DNA of 64,000 bases from Hawksworthiomyces lignivorus (lineage: Eukaryota; Ascomycota; Sordariomycetes; Ophiostomatales; Ophiostomataceae): assembly GCA_002917075.1 (NCBI GenBank), contig NTMA01000134.1, positions 28,976 through 92,975 on the forward strand, read 5' to 3'. Made by a program: the position numbers and the translations under genes. How positions within the stretch are numbered: position 1 is the stretch's first letter; the number at the start of each line of letters is the position of its first letter. The notes beneath the pieces were generated by a model. It worked only from the letters and a program-made list of their open reading frames with translations, ran no database searches and was not told the DNA's origin. Positions 26,323-35,969 of this stretch are shown here, piece after piece.

Positions 26323-28210
26323 ATGGCGTTCGGAAAGGTAGTCGACAATGATAAAAGCACCAAGTTCTGGTGCAAGATGGGTCTGGTAGTCTCTTGGTTC
26401 GTCGGCATGGCAGCAATCGTCGGTGGCACCGTAGCCCTTTACCTGGAACTGCACAACGGTGCCATCTCCTATATCTTGCCGTCTACGCTTCGGGAGATTG
26501 TCCCTCTCGTGGCCAACATAGCAGGTGAGCCTGATCTGGCAGGGTGTCTACGGAGACAGAAATGAAAAAAAAGATGCTGACTGTCGGTGCTCGCGCCGCT
26601 CTTCACCAGTGACTCTTCTCAACGACAGCATGGGATACATCCACACATGCTCCCTCAGGTGGTCCCTCCAGCGCGAGGGCAAGCTGGACTTTAACTCCAA
26701 CCTGCGGCTGCTGACCAGCGCCCGCCGCAGCGCGCCCAACGCCTGGTATGCCAACATTGTGTACCTGGCAGGGATCGTGCTGGCCTACTCGTCGACGTCG
26801 CTGATCTTCCTCAGCCTCAACCCGGGCCTGGCCAGCGTCCTCGGCGACGCCGTAGACGAGTACACCGGCGACCTGGACGAGAACGAGATCCACATCAACG
26901 CGTACGCGCTCCTGACGTTTGGCGGCGGGCTGGTGCTGCAGGCGGCGATCGCGACGTGGGCGCTGTCGGCGACGGACATTCCGACGTGGAGCTGCAACCC
27001 GCTGGACGTGGTGCGGGAGTGCATGCACGAGAACGAGGGGCATCGGGTGACGCACCGGGTGGGGCGGTGCATGATGGGGGTGCACATGGCCAAGGAGGAC
27101 GCCAAGAGCGTGCGGCCGACGACACCGCAGCGGCCGATGATCACGGCGCACCACACGGTGTGGTGGGTGTTTGCGCTGCTGGTGGTGCTGCCGGTGGTGG
27201 GCGCGGGGTGGGGCGGGGTGGCGTACGCGATGATCGCGCGGGGCGACAAGAACGGGGTGCTGGGGCGGTCGTGGGCGCTGCTGCCGCAGTTCTCGGGGAC
27301 GATCAGCGGCAGCGGCAGCGGCAGCGGCGACTGCGGGCGGGCGGCGTCGTGCACGAGCGGCACGTCGGTGCTCAACGTGGGGTGGTCGGCGTACTCGAGC
27401 GCGGCGGGGTCGGTGGCGTCCATCTTTTACATCGCTGGCTTCCAGGCGGTGCTGACGCTGTCGCTGCACTGCGCGGAGCTGCTGGTCAACCTGTCGCGCG
27501 ACGAGGCCGTGTACCGGCGGCTGGTGAGCGCGCGCGGCACCGACGGCCACACCAACGCGGTGCTGGCGGCGTGCACGTCGTGGCAGACGCTAACGCTATT
27601 CGCCTTCAAGGCGGCCGTGCACTGGCTGTTCGGCCTGGCCATCAACGTGTCGTACGGCGTCGGCATCAACATGTACCCGCCGCAGATCTTCTACTTCAGC
27701 GGCCTGTCGCTGGCCGTCGCGCTGTTCGGCGCGCTGCTGGCCTTCCGCCGCCACCGGGGCTACCTGCCGAGCGCCTTTGGCCACATCCAGACCGTCGCCG
27801 ACGTCATCGACGAGTGGGCCGACTCGGGCTGCATGTTCTGGGGCCACAAGGCCGACGGCGACGGCGGCGGCGCCTCGCGCTACGCGCCCAGCTACGCCGG
27901 CACCAGCACCCACCGCCTCAGCCCGCCCAACCCGGACCGCTGGTACGGCGGCGCCCCGCGCCTCACGCGCGAGGAGATGATGTACCGCCTCGGCTACGCG
28001 CAGGGGGCCTCGCAGCAGGAGGTCCAGCAGCAGTGGCAGCACCAGCAGCAGCAGCCGTACCTTGGCGGCGGCGGCGGCGGCGGCGGGTTCCCATACAACA
28101 GCGGGAACCGGGCCAGCCACGCCAGCCTAGGCAGCGAGTACAGCGGCTACACCGCGTACAGCGCCGCCACCAACCAGAGCGCGCAGCCGCTCATGTACAA
28201 CCGGTATTGA
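26323..28210 (+). CDS. Multi-pass membrane protein of unknown function
   Basis: Exons 26323-26524 and 26610-28210 (intron 85 nt, GTGAGC donor, CACCAG acceptor chosen because it alone restores phase) give 600 residues. About seven hydrophobic segments are visible: residues 20-41, about 116-136, one beginning AYALLTFGGGLVLQAA, one at VWWVFALLVVLPVVGAGWGG, one at VASIFYIAGFQAVLTLSL, one at FAFKAAVHWLFGLAINVSY and one at IFYFSGLSLAVALFGALLAF. Between segments 4 and 5 there is a (Ser-Gly)4 linker encoded by a short GGCAGC repeat. The last 150 residues are hydrophilic and low complexity (Gln-rich, Gly8, Tyr/Ser-rich) and probably cytosolic. I do not recognise the family by name; it reads like a fungal plasma- or vacuole-membrane protein. 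Exon 2 has extreme G/C third positions, unlike exon 1 and the flanks. Confidence 0.82.
27302..27330 (+). repeat. GGCAGC hexanucleotide coding repeat
   Basis: Four tandem GGCAGC-like units encode alternating Ser-Gly within an extramembrane loop of the 600-residue membrane protein. The loop also holds two Cys (DCGRAASC). Confidence 0.8.
28063..28088 (+). repeat. GGC repeat encoding a polyglycine tract
   Basis: A run of GGC codons encodes eight glycines in the C-terminal tail of the membrane protein, just after a CAG-rich stretch encoding poly-Gln. Slippage-prone coding DNA. Confidence 0.8.
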
Positions 28211-29459
28211 TGTTTGAGTGATATTTGGGCGTTGCATGTTTTGTTCGGGGAAAAAATGAATGAGAAAATGGAGTACGAAGACGAGACCAAAATGAGAACC
28301 TCACATGGCGTATTTATTGCCTTCTCGAAAACGAGAAGTTTAGGCACCTGGCGGGCATAGCGATAGAGTTGAAATTCTGTGTACATCGTATTATTAGCAA
28401 GCTCTCACACTGTCAGATTCCTTCTTAACAAAGTCTATCCAACGACATTCTGTTATATGCCACGCTTATACGTAGGCCATTAGCACTTCACGCGTAAGGG
28501 ATCCGCTTTGCCCCCTTTTCCACTTTGAACTCTCACCTTTCGTTCATCTTTAGTGATTGCGTCTTTCCTTGGTGGCCCGCTTTCAGTTTTTTCTCCTGGC
28601 TTCGATATAGCTATTTCTCTCTGGATAGATCAGATTAGTTAGAGCCAGAGAAGCATGACCTTTTATTAGACACCCATCTTCCTCTGTAGCTATTACATGC
28701 TTCGTATGCTGTAACATTTCCTCACCGATATTGAAGCCTATGACGCAGTGAACAGCAAGCGATGCTCCATCCTCCAACTATCCAGAGTGAACGCCGTGTT
28801 TCTGAGCTTCTCTATTTGTTTCATGCCTTTCATCAATGTGTATCCCTCCCTTTACCTAGCTTTTCCTATTGCATTCTTTGTGTTCCGATCTCCCTTGGTT
28901 CCCTCTGGCTGATATTAAACATGGGGTTAAACAGGCAGCTCATCGCTGTTGAAGCACCCTGTATTATTACGCTATAGGTCTAAGCTTCAGTGGACTGTAT
29001 GCCCTAATACTACTGGCCATACTTCTAACCAACGTGTAAGAAATCAGCTTACCTAAACAAAACGTGACCCTAAGTGGCTGTGCAGAATTAAGGTTGTGGC
29101 TGCCCTTTCCAGCCTCCTTCCAGCTTCAAAGAGAGCAAAATCCTCACAGCTTTTTTTCTAAACAATTTTTTCTTCCCCTTCTTTTCCTCACTTCTCTCCT
29201 CATTTTCCAACTTCGTCTCCTCCACCATCCCTCCCTCTCTACGCCCCGTAACCATCCTCCCCCCCTCTTCTTCCTCAAATTTCTCCTTCGTACTTCTTCT
29301 CTTCTTCTCCTTGTCCTCAAGTTCCTTATAAATATCCCTTTCTCGTTTCCTTCTTGTCCTTTTTCCTCGTCCCGTCTATCGATAGCCAGTCATATTGCGC
29401 GTCATTTCCCATAATCTGTCTTACCTCTTCTTCTATCTCTTCGAGGAACAGCGATCGAG
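28211..29459. other. Spacer/leader upstream of the Scd6-like gene
   Basis: Holds the 3' region of the membrane-protein gene and, from about 29110 to 29450, a strongly pyrimidine-rich plus-strand tract typical of a fungal leader before the ATG at 29460. No supported gene. Confidence 0.6.
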
Positions 29460-31671
29460 ATGTCCGAATTCCTTGGGTACGCAATGCCTTCAACAATATG
29501 AATGCATGGCAACGTTAAAGGGCTGCAGGAGCTTCTAGCTCTTCTAGCTTGCCGTATCCCCCCAAGCTTGATTTGCCACTGTTGCTAACAGTTCCCCCTT
29601 GGCACAGAGCTCGAATTTCGCTCATCTCTAAGAGCGACATCAGGTATGTTTGTTTAACACACTTTCTTCCTCATCTTGCCTGCCACGGTTTCTAATGCTT
29701 CAATAGATACTCTGGCGTTCTCCACGAAATCAACTCTGAAGATTCCACTGTTTCTCTCGAGAATGTCATCTCGTACGGTACCGAAGGCCGAAGGGGCAAG
29801 CCTGAGGACGAAATCCCACCAGCCGACCAGATCTATGAATACATCGTCTTCCGTGGCAGCGATGTGAAGGACCTCCGTATCGAGGAGACCCCTGCTGCGC
29901 CAAAGCTACCTTCTGCCGTCCCCAACGATCCGGCTATTCTGGGGGTACGTATTTCTCTTTCTCTGCTTATTATTTCACACCAATGCCACCATGATGAAAT
30001 ATTTCGGATGTTAAACAATTTATTACTGAATTGCGCAAACAAACCCCGTGTTGATATTTCCGTTGCCTTCCTTCTGATCTGGCTATGCTTAAATCTTTAC
30101 TTGTATTCCCAAAGTTTACGAGTCGAGAGACAATGTCGCTAACATCTTGCCTGCGTCTCTTGTCCTAGGCTCGTCCTCTTCCCAATAATGCAAACAATGC
30201 GCCGTCTGCCTTCCAGCAAGGGCCGCCTCAGGGCCCTCCGCCACCGGGCGGCCCAGGATTCATGCCGAACGTACCCCTGCCTCCCAATGCTGGCGGCTGG
30301 GGACCCAATGGTCCATCGCCTCGCAACTTTCCCTACCCACCACCACCTGGATGGTACCCCCCACAGGGTCCCGGCTTTGGGCCGTCTGGTGGTCCCGGTG
30401 TGCCTCAGTGGAATAACTTCTATCCTCCGGGACCGCAGCAACAACATCCCTTCCCTCCCGGTCCCCCGTCTGGTGTGAACAACGCCGGCCGGTCACCGCA
30501 GCCGCAACCGCAGCCCCAGCAGCAACAAGCGCCCCAGCCGCCTCAGCCTGCCCAGCCGCCGCAGGCTCCGGAAGGAAAACCCTCCCCCATTGGTGCTGGT
30601 TCTGATAAGCAGAAGGGACCCGCGTCAGGACCTGTAGAACTGGAACCCAAGTCTCTCGGTCAGCCGCCTATGCAAGCCGCAGGACCAGTGCCAACAGGGC
30701 CAAGTGCTGACGCCAAGAAGGCAAACAAGTCTTCCGCACCGGCCCCTAAGAAAGGCCCATCAGATGCGGCACCTGCTCTGCCAACTGGACCTAAAAATGC
30801 TACACGAATTGCTCCTATCGTCCCTCTTCCAGCCGGACTTGTCAACAGGTCTGCTGCACATGTTACGGCGACGGTTACTAAGCAGTCCGGGGATGCGTCT
30901 AACGCCGCAACTCTACGGGATGCGACACAAGCTGCCAAGGCTGCTGTTGCTGTGGCTATGGCCAAGCTGGAGGGTGGCTCTGGCGCCGCAGCTGGACCTG
31001 CCGCACAAGCAGCAGTTCCTCCGCCGGCTGGTCCCGCTGCTGGTCAATTCACCAACGGCTCTTCTGCTATCGACAACCTGACCAGGAAAGTCAATGAGAT
31101 GCGTGTCAACGCGGCTCGGGGAGGCCCCTCCAACAACAACTTCACCCCGAGAGGTCGCGGTGGTCGTGGCGGCTATGGCGGACACCGTGCACCCAAAGTG
31201 GAAGTCCCCGAGGCAGACTTCGATTTCGCTTCTGCGAATGCCAAGTTCAACAAGGAGGACGTGATCAAGGAAGCCATTGCCGGTTCACCTCTGGACGGCG
31301 AGGTGGCGGGTGCGGCTTCCGTCGCTCCGGTCAGCGCGCAGGCTTCCGACGCCGGTGTTGCGGAAGCCGATGCAGCTGACGTGCCCGTGGCATACAACAA
31401 GACGCGGTCTTTCTTCGACAACATCTCAAGCGAGGCGAAAGACCGGGCCGCTAACACCGGTCAGAAAGCCGGCGGCAGAGAATGGCGCGGCGAAGAGCAG
31501 CGCAAGAACATGGAGACCTTTGGCCAAGGTAGTGTCGACGGCGGATACCGCGGCTACCGGGGTCGGGGTCGTGGCCGAGGCCGTGGCGGATATGGTCGGG
31601 GTCGCGGCGGTGGCTACCGACGCAACAACGCTAACAGCGACCACCAGCAACAGCAGGGCGTGCCGCAGTGA
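29460..31671 (+). CDS. scd6: Scd6/Lsm14-family RNA-binding protein (decapping and translation regulator)
   Basis: Members bind mRNA and the decapping machinery, repress translation and gather in P-bodies in the cytoplasm. Exons 29460-29476, 29608-29643, 29707-29944 and 30169-31671 give 597 residues; the first two coding exons are only 17 and 36 nt. Domains in order: an N-terminal LSm domain (MSEFLGARISLISKSDIRYSG, continuing through LHEINSEDSTVSLENVISYGTEGR to about residue 80); a long Pro/Gln/Gly/Ala-rich linker; an internal RGG-type patch near 425; the FDF motif (EADFDFASANAKFNKEDVIKEA, near 445); the FFD box (YNKTRSFFDNISSEAKDRA, near 507); the TFG box (RGEEQRKNMETFGQGS, near 538); and a C-terminal RGG-rich tail (about 555-582). 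The order matches the family. The ATG is fixed by the conserved MSEFLG start. Confidence 0.95.
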
Positions 31672-31956
31672 TCTGGATGCGGACTGTGTTCTCATTTTTC
31701 TTCCTTTTATGATTTCTATTTTCATGTCTCTTGTTGACGGGTCGGTACGGTGGAAGGTTTTGATTCCCTTATTGGAGTTAAGGACTATATTGTCATGGCC
31801 TGTTTCATTTCCTCTAGTATGCACGGACTGATACCCTCATCCCAGTCCGGTATGGGGAAGCTGAAGCAAGGTCAGAGAGCCTCAAAGGGATTATGAGAGA
31901 TGTTCTAAGGGGAGAAGGCAGGCAAAGTTATGGCGAAGCAAAAAAAATCTTTTCTG

Positions 31957-31984
31957 TTTTTTTTTTTTTTTTTTTTTTTTTTTT
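31957..31984. repeat. Poly(T) homopolymer, 28 nt
   Basis: Uninterrupted T run about 290 bases past the stop codon of the Scd6-like gene, probably in or after its 3' untranslated region. Confidence 0.85.
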
Positions 31985-32143
31985 GGGTTGGGATGCTTCT
32001 GCTTCACAGTTTTACGCGTGCTTTGTTTAATTCAAATGGGACGCCGCAAGTGATGACGACTATTAACGAAGGGATCTCTTTTCTTTTGTCTCCCAGCTCG
32101 TTTTTCTTGCTTTCCCAACGGGTTTCAATTGTGCGCATTTCGC

Positions 32144-32165
32144 TTTTTTTTTTTTTTTTTTTTTT
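32144..32165. repeat. Poly(T) homopolymer, 22 nt
   Basis: Second long T run, 160 bases after the first, in the same convergent 3' spacer. Confidence 0.85.
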
Positions 32166-33332
32166 GCTGCATGACGATTGTTTCTAGTAGCATCGGGATT
32201 GAAAGGCAAACGCGGGCATCGCAGAGATATCTATATATCCACGAAGTTTCTTGTTTTTACTACTTTTTTCTTTCTCTCGATTTATTTTTCAAACACCAAA
32301 GCGGGATGGGATGTATTTGAATAGCAGCGTTCACGGGAGCAGCAGACCTGGTCATGTGAACGGGAGCCTTATGCCTAGTGAACGAGAGCAAGGAAAACGG
32401 ACCAAACGACTGAAAGACGTGAACTCATCAAGTAGCATTTGGTGTTCTCTTCATTTGAAGCTCACCTTGGTGTATCATAAAAAGAAATGAGGGCGTGGGC
32501 AACCACGGTAGAGCCAATATATGTTGCTCTGAGAAGTGTAAAGAACACAATGAACCATATGAGATCTGAAGTTCCCAAAGGCACTTATCTACGAAGTATA
32601 AAAGTTGGCAATATCTTAGCATAGTCTTCCTGATGATGTGGCAAGAAAAATACAGATATGCCCCCTTTTTACTGCTCGCGATCTTCTGTTCTGTCTGCTG
32701 CCAGTTCATCGCGCATTGCTTCCAGTGAAAAGGTGCTGGAAACTAGAAGAGGCATCTGACGATGCCAGTATCGACATGCCTTTCACATCGCTGACCTTGT
32801 TTTCAAAAAGTAAAGAAAGTTGAGAGCAAAAAAAAAAAAAACGTACAGCAGCGGGTATTCGCTGGTCGTCACCGACCCAACTACTAATCCGCCGATTACT
32901 GGTTTAACTAGGGGAGAGCGGACGGGATCCCGTGCTTTCCAGTATCTATGGCCGTACGTGGAAGAAGCCGGCTTCATTGGAGATTATGTAGGCTCGAAAA
33001 CAGCGAGTACTAGAGGAGAACTCTGCTGTCTATTAGGCGTCTGCGGACACTCAAAGACGAGGATTCAACTCATAGCCTAGCAAAGCTGAAAACACGGTAT
33101 AGGAAAACTGAGCTAGCTTTAGAGAGTAGATTTGTTCCCACAACCCTCAAAAAAAGGTCACATTTCGGCTTGCATATGCAATAAATTATCAGTAATGTAA
33201 GCTTATCTAGCTCTACCTGCCTCGTTCCGATTCGGGCTTGATAAATAGCAACGCTAAACGTTTCTTTTGGTATATATTTGTGATACAATTAAGTGATACA
33301 CTGAGAAGACAGCCTGTACGCGACAATCCACG

Positions 33333-35264
33333 TCATGCAGCTTCACTCTCCGACCCTTCGGACCATGAATCGTAAACGACGAGGCTAGGTTTGCCTGTAG
33401 CGGCTATGTTGCCGTTGGGACCATTTAATAGAGGAAGGGCTTCTTCTGCTCCTTCGTCTTTTTCTTGCTCCATGGCTACTTCGCCCTCTTCATCTTCTTC
33501 GTCCTCTTCCTCGCTGCTGCTTGTTATCCCGCTGCTGCTCGTTTCGCTTTCCAGGTCGTCGTCTTCAGCCTGGTCGAGATTTTGGGCGCCAGCTATCTGA
33601 ACAGTCTTTCTCTTTTTGGCTGGCCCCTGGTTGGTGGACAGCGGCCGCTTCCCGCGCGTCCACGACTGGCCCTCTGCAGCTGCTCTGTCGTCATCGTCGT
33701 CGTCCTCACCATCGACGACAATCTGCCGGGCTACTGAACCCAGAATGTGCCCAGGTGGCAGGCTAAGGCTATCATTTTCCTTACCGGCTCCGTTCGTGTC
33801 AGCTCCGGCCGGCTGTGGTGCAGGAAGCACGTATATTGTCGGAAATTCTAGTACGGCGCGACCCCGCAGGGCCGTGGCCAGTGTGTCGCCGGCATCGAGC
33901 GGGATGAGTTGCTTTGCGGGCGTTTTCTTGCGGGGGGGCACGCTGGCGTCGGAGTCAGACTCTGCTCCGCCCGCTGGCTCGTCTGCCAGCAGCGGCGGCC
34001 GCAGCAGGAAGTAGCGGACGTTGAATTTCGCAGCACGGTGCTCTTCGTCGAGGCTACTGTTATCTTCTTCTCCGAGTGGCCGTCCAGCTGCGGCTGCGCT
34101 CTGCCAGGCCCCCGTAGCCGGGTTCTGGACAGCGTACGCAGTGAAAAACTGGCCGTTCGTCTCACTACTTGCACTTTCGTCGGGCTCCCCTCTTGCCGCC
34201 ATGCGAGACTTGTTTGCTTGATTTTTCGGTTTTTGTTTTTGCTTTGGGTTTCTGCCGGTTCCGCGGACGACATCACCGTCGTCCCGCGCATCCAAGCTGC
34301 CGTCGGCCTCGTTCGCATCGCCGTGGTTGTCGTCCTCGCCCTCGTCGACGAGCTTCACGCCGTTCTTCTGGAGCACCCACGCCATGGTCGCTACGTAGGC
34401 GCGGAACAGCGGCACGTAGTCGAGGAGCCGGCGCAGGATGCGCGTTGGCGGCTTGGCGAGGCCGTCCTCGTAGACGAGCCACTCGACCTGCCAGTTGAGG
34501 CACTGGTGCCGAGGCTCTCTGCCGGCGCCAGCGCCAGCGCCAGCGCCAGCGGCAGCACCGCTGGTGGTGGTGCCGCTGCCGCTGCCGCTGCTGCCCGGCA
34601 GGGTGGCTACCGTTGTGCTGTTTTCCCGCTGCCGGGACAGGCCCTGCGGCGCGCCCAGCCAGCGGATGCCGTCGCGGCGGCACAGCGCGCGGACCTTCTT
34701 GTTGCTGGGCCCTGGTCCGCCGGGTGCGGACGGGCCAGCGCCGGGCGCGGGCCGCTGCTGCTGCGCGGGCACAAACCGCAGGTTCTCGCCGTACCAGCGC
34801 TCCTGGAGCACGGGCAGGGTCGACTGCTTGTGGCTGCTGTTGAACTTTCGGCCGTGCGGGGGGTGGTGGTGGTGGTGGGAGGAGGAGGAGGACTGCGCAT
34901 CGGCACCGGGGCCGGCGATGCGCGGGCGCAGGTCGCGGGCGCGCAGCAGGCGGCGGTCGTCGACGACGCGGCGGTCGCCGCGGTCGACGGCGCGGTCGAT
35001 GCCGTGCAAGAAGTTGTAGTCGTGGTCGAGGCCGGCGGCGGTGAGCAGGCGAGCAGGCGGGACGTAGGCGGTGACGTCGCGGATGCCGCTGCAGGCAGCG
35101 CGGACGCGGTGGCGGCGGCTGCAGGCGACAGAGCAGGAGCGGACGCCGCAGCGCGGGCACTTGTAGCGCGGCGGCACGGCGCGGCAGACACCGCACAGCG
35201 TGGTCAGCAGCGGGTCGGCGGCCGTCGCAGAGGCGGCCGGCGAGGAGGAGGAGGAGGCCGCCAT
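33333..35264 (-). CDS. HIT zinc-finger protein, BCD1/ZNHIT6-like (box C/D snoRNP assembly)
   Basis: A single-exon, 643-residue protein. The N-terminus carries a complete zf-HIT knuckle: Cys24, Cys27, Cys36, Cys39, Cys44, Cys48, His52 and Cys58 (CGVCRAVPPRYKCPRCG, then CSVACSRRH). This is followed by DYNFLHGIDRAVDR, typical of the BCD1 branch, and later by CLNWQVEWLVYEDG, ILRRLLDYVPLFR and KFNVRYFLLRP, which match the conserved BCD1 body. BCD1 acts in the nucleus in assembly and stability of box C/D snoRNPs. The protein is longer than usual because of Gly/Ala/Pro and His-rich inserts, an Asp/Asn-rich insert, and a C-terminal acidic tail (EEEDEEDEEGE). GC-rich codon use produces a long open antisense frame, which I treat as a shadow. 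Confidence 0.87.
   Translation of the reverse strand: MAASSSSSPAASATAADPLLTTLCGVCRAVPPRYKCPRCGVRSCSVACSRRHRVRAACSGIRDVTAYVPPARLLTAAGLDHDYNFLHGIDRAVDRGDRRVVDDRRLLRARDLRPRIAGPGADAQSSSSSHHHHHPPHGRKFNSSHKQSTLPVLQERWYGENLRFVPAQQQRPAPGAGPSAPGGPGPSNKKVRALCRRDGIRWLGAPQGLSRQRENSTTVATLPGSSGSGSGTTTSGAAAGAGAGAGAGREPRHQCLNWQVEWLVYEDGLAKPPTRILRRLLDYVPLFRAYVATMAWVLQKNGVKLVDEGEDDNHGDANEADGSLDARDDGDVVRGTGRNPKQKQKPKNQANKSRMAARGEPDESASSETNGQFFTAYAVQNPATGAWQSAAAAGRPLGEEDNSSLDEEHRAAKFNVRYFLLRPPLLADEPAGGAESDSDASVPPRKKTPAKQLIPLDAGDTLATALRGRAVLEFPTIYVLPAPQPAGADTNGAGKENDSLSLPPGHILGSVARQIVVDGEDDDDDDRAAAEGQSWTRGKRPLSTNQGPAKKRKTVQIAGAQNLDQAEDDDLESETSSSGITSSSEEEDEEDEEGEVAMEQEKDEGAEEALPLLNGPNGNIAATGKPSLVVYDSWSEGSESEAA
34522..34557 (-). 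repeat. GCx hexamer coding repeat (Ala-Gly)
   Basis: Tandem units read GCCAGC on the plus strand and encode an Ala-Gly repeat in the disordered middle of the BCD1-like protein. Adjacent Ser-Gly codons extend the low-complexity stretch. Confidence 0.7.
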
Positions 35265-35969
35265 GATGGCGTTTTAGGAGGGAAAAAAAGGAAGGAAAGG
35301 GAAAGAAAAAAAAGGGGAAAAGTGGATGTCGACAGTAGATGTCAAGACGAAGAGAGCTTGGAAGAATTTCTCAGAAAAGCGTGCAGCATATGACGGTCGA
35401 GAAAAAAAGAAAAACTGGAGACTGCTCATAGCAACGTTATCGCGATAAGCAGAGCTCAATGGCAATTTTAATGGGCCTCATCCGCTAAGAAACTAATATA
35501 TGTAGATGTAGCAGACTCGGGCTTAATACATAACATCCTCTAAGAAAAAATGCGTGCAGAAGTTACTTTTACACATGCACGACTCTTTGAAAGAGATGAG
35601 ATGAGATTCAGAATTTTCAGTTCACGAGTTTGAAATTGATCAGAATTTAGAGAGAAAAGTGTGCAGAGGCTTTAAAATATGAAATTTCTAAAAAGATGGC
35701 ATTTTCCTAATAAATAAGCCATCCCAAAGCAAAAGAGCGCCGCTTTTAGATTCTATATACATTTTGAAAGTTCTCCCGTGAACTCTCGCCAAAAGAAAAT
35801 CATAATAATAAAAATAAAAAAGAGAAGATCAAGACCCATAGAAAGCGGATATCATCCAGTATGCAGGCAAAATGCAGACAACTCCGAAGAAAATGAGAGG
35901 ATTCTGGCCGAGCAGCAGCCGAACCAGGTCGGCGACGGGGGCGAGCCAGGAAGAGCGGCCCGCGCCCCG
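35265..35969. other. Spacer between pirin 3' end and BCD1 promoter
   Basis: AT-rich DNA with A-rich tracts near 35281-35320 and 35790-35825. It presumably contains the BCD1 leader and the pirin 3' region. No gene recognised. Confidence 0.6.

Larger units (their letters stand above)
31672..33332. other. Convergent 3' spacer between Scd6-like and BCD1-like genes
   Basis: Both flanking genes end here. The region holds two long T homopolymers and AT-rich DNA. No coding frame, RNA gene or element is recognised. Confidence 0.6.

Noticed and set aside
26956..28221. 421-codon frame overlapping the membrane-protein gene in another frame of the same strand
   Set aside because: Arg/Gly/Ala-rich translation of GC-rich codons shifted by one base; the other frame has helices and spliced continuity.
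33909..35393. 494-codon open frame on the plus strand opposite the BCD1-like gene
   Set aside because: It mirrors a GC-rich real gene, has Arg/Ala/Val-rich composition and no domain; it is an antisense shadow.
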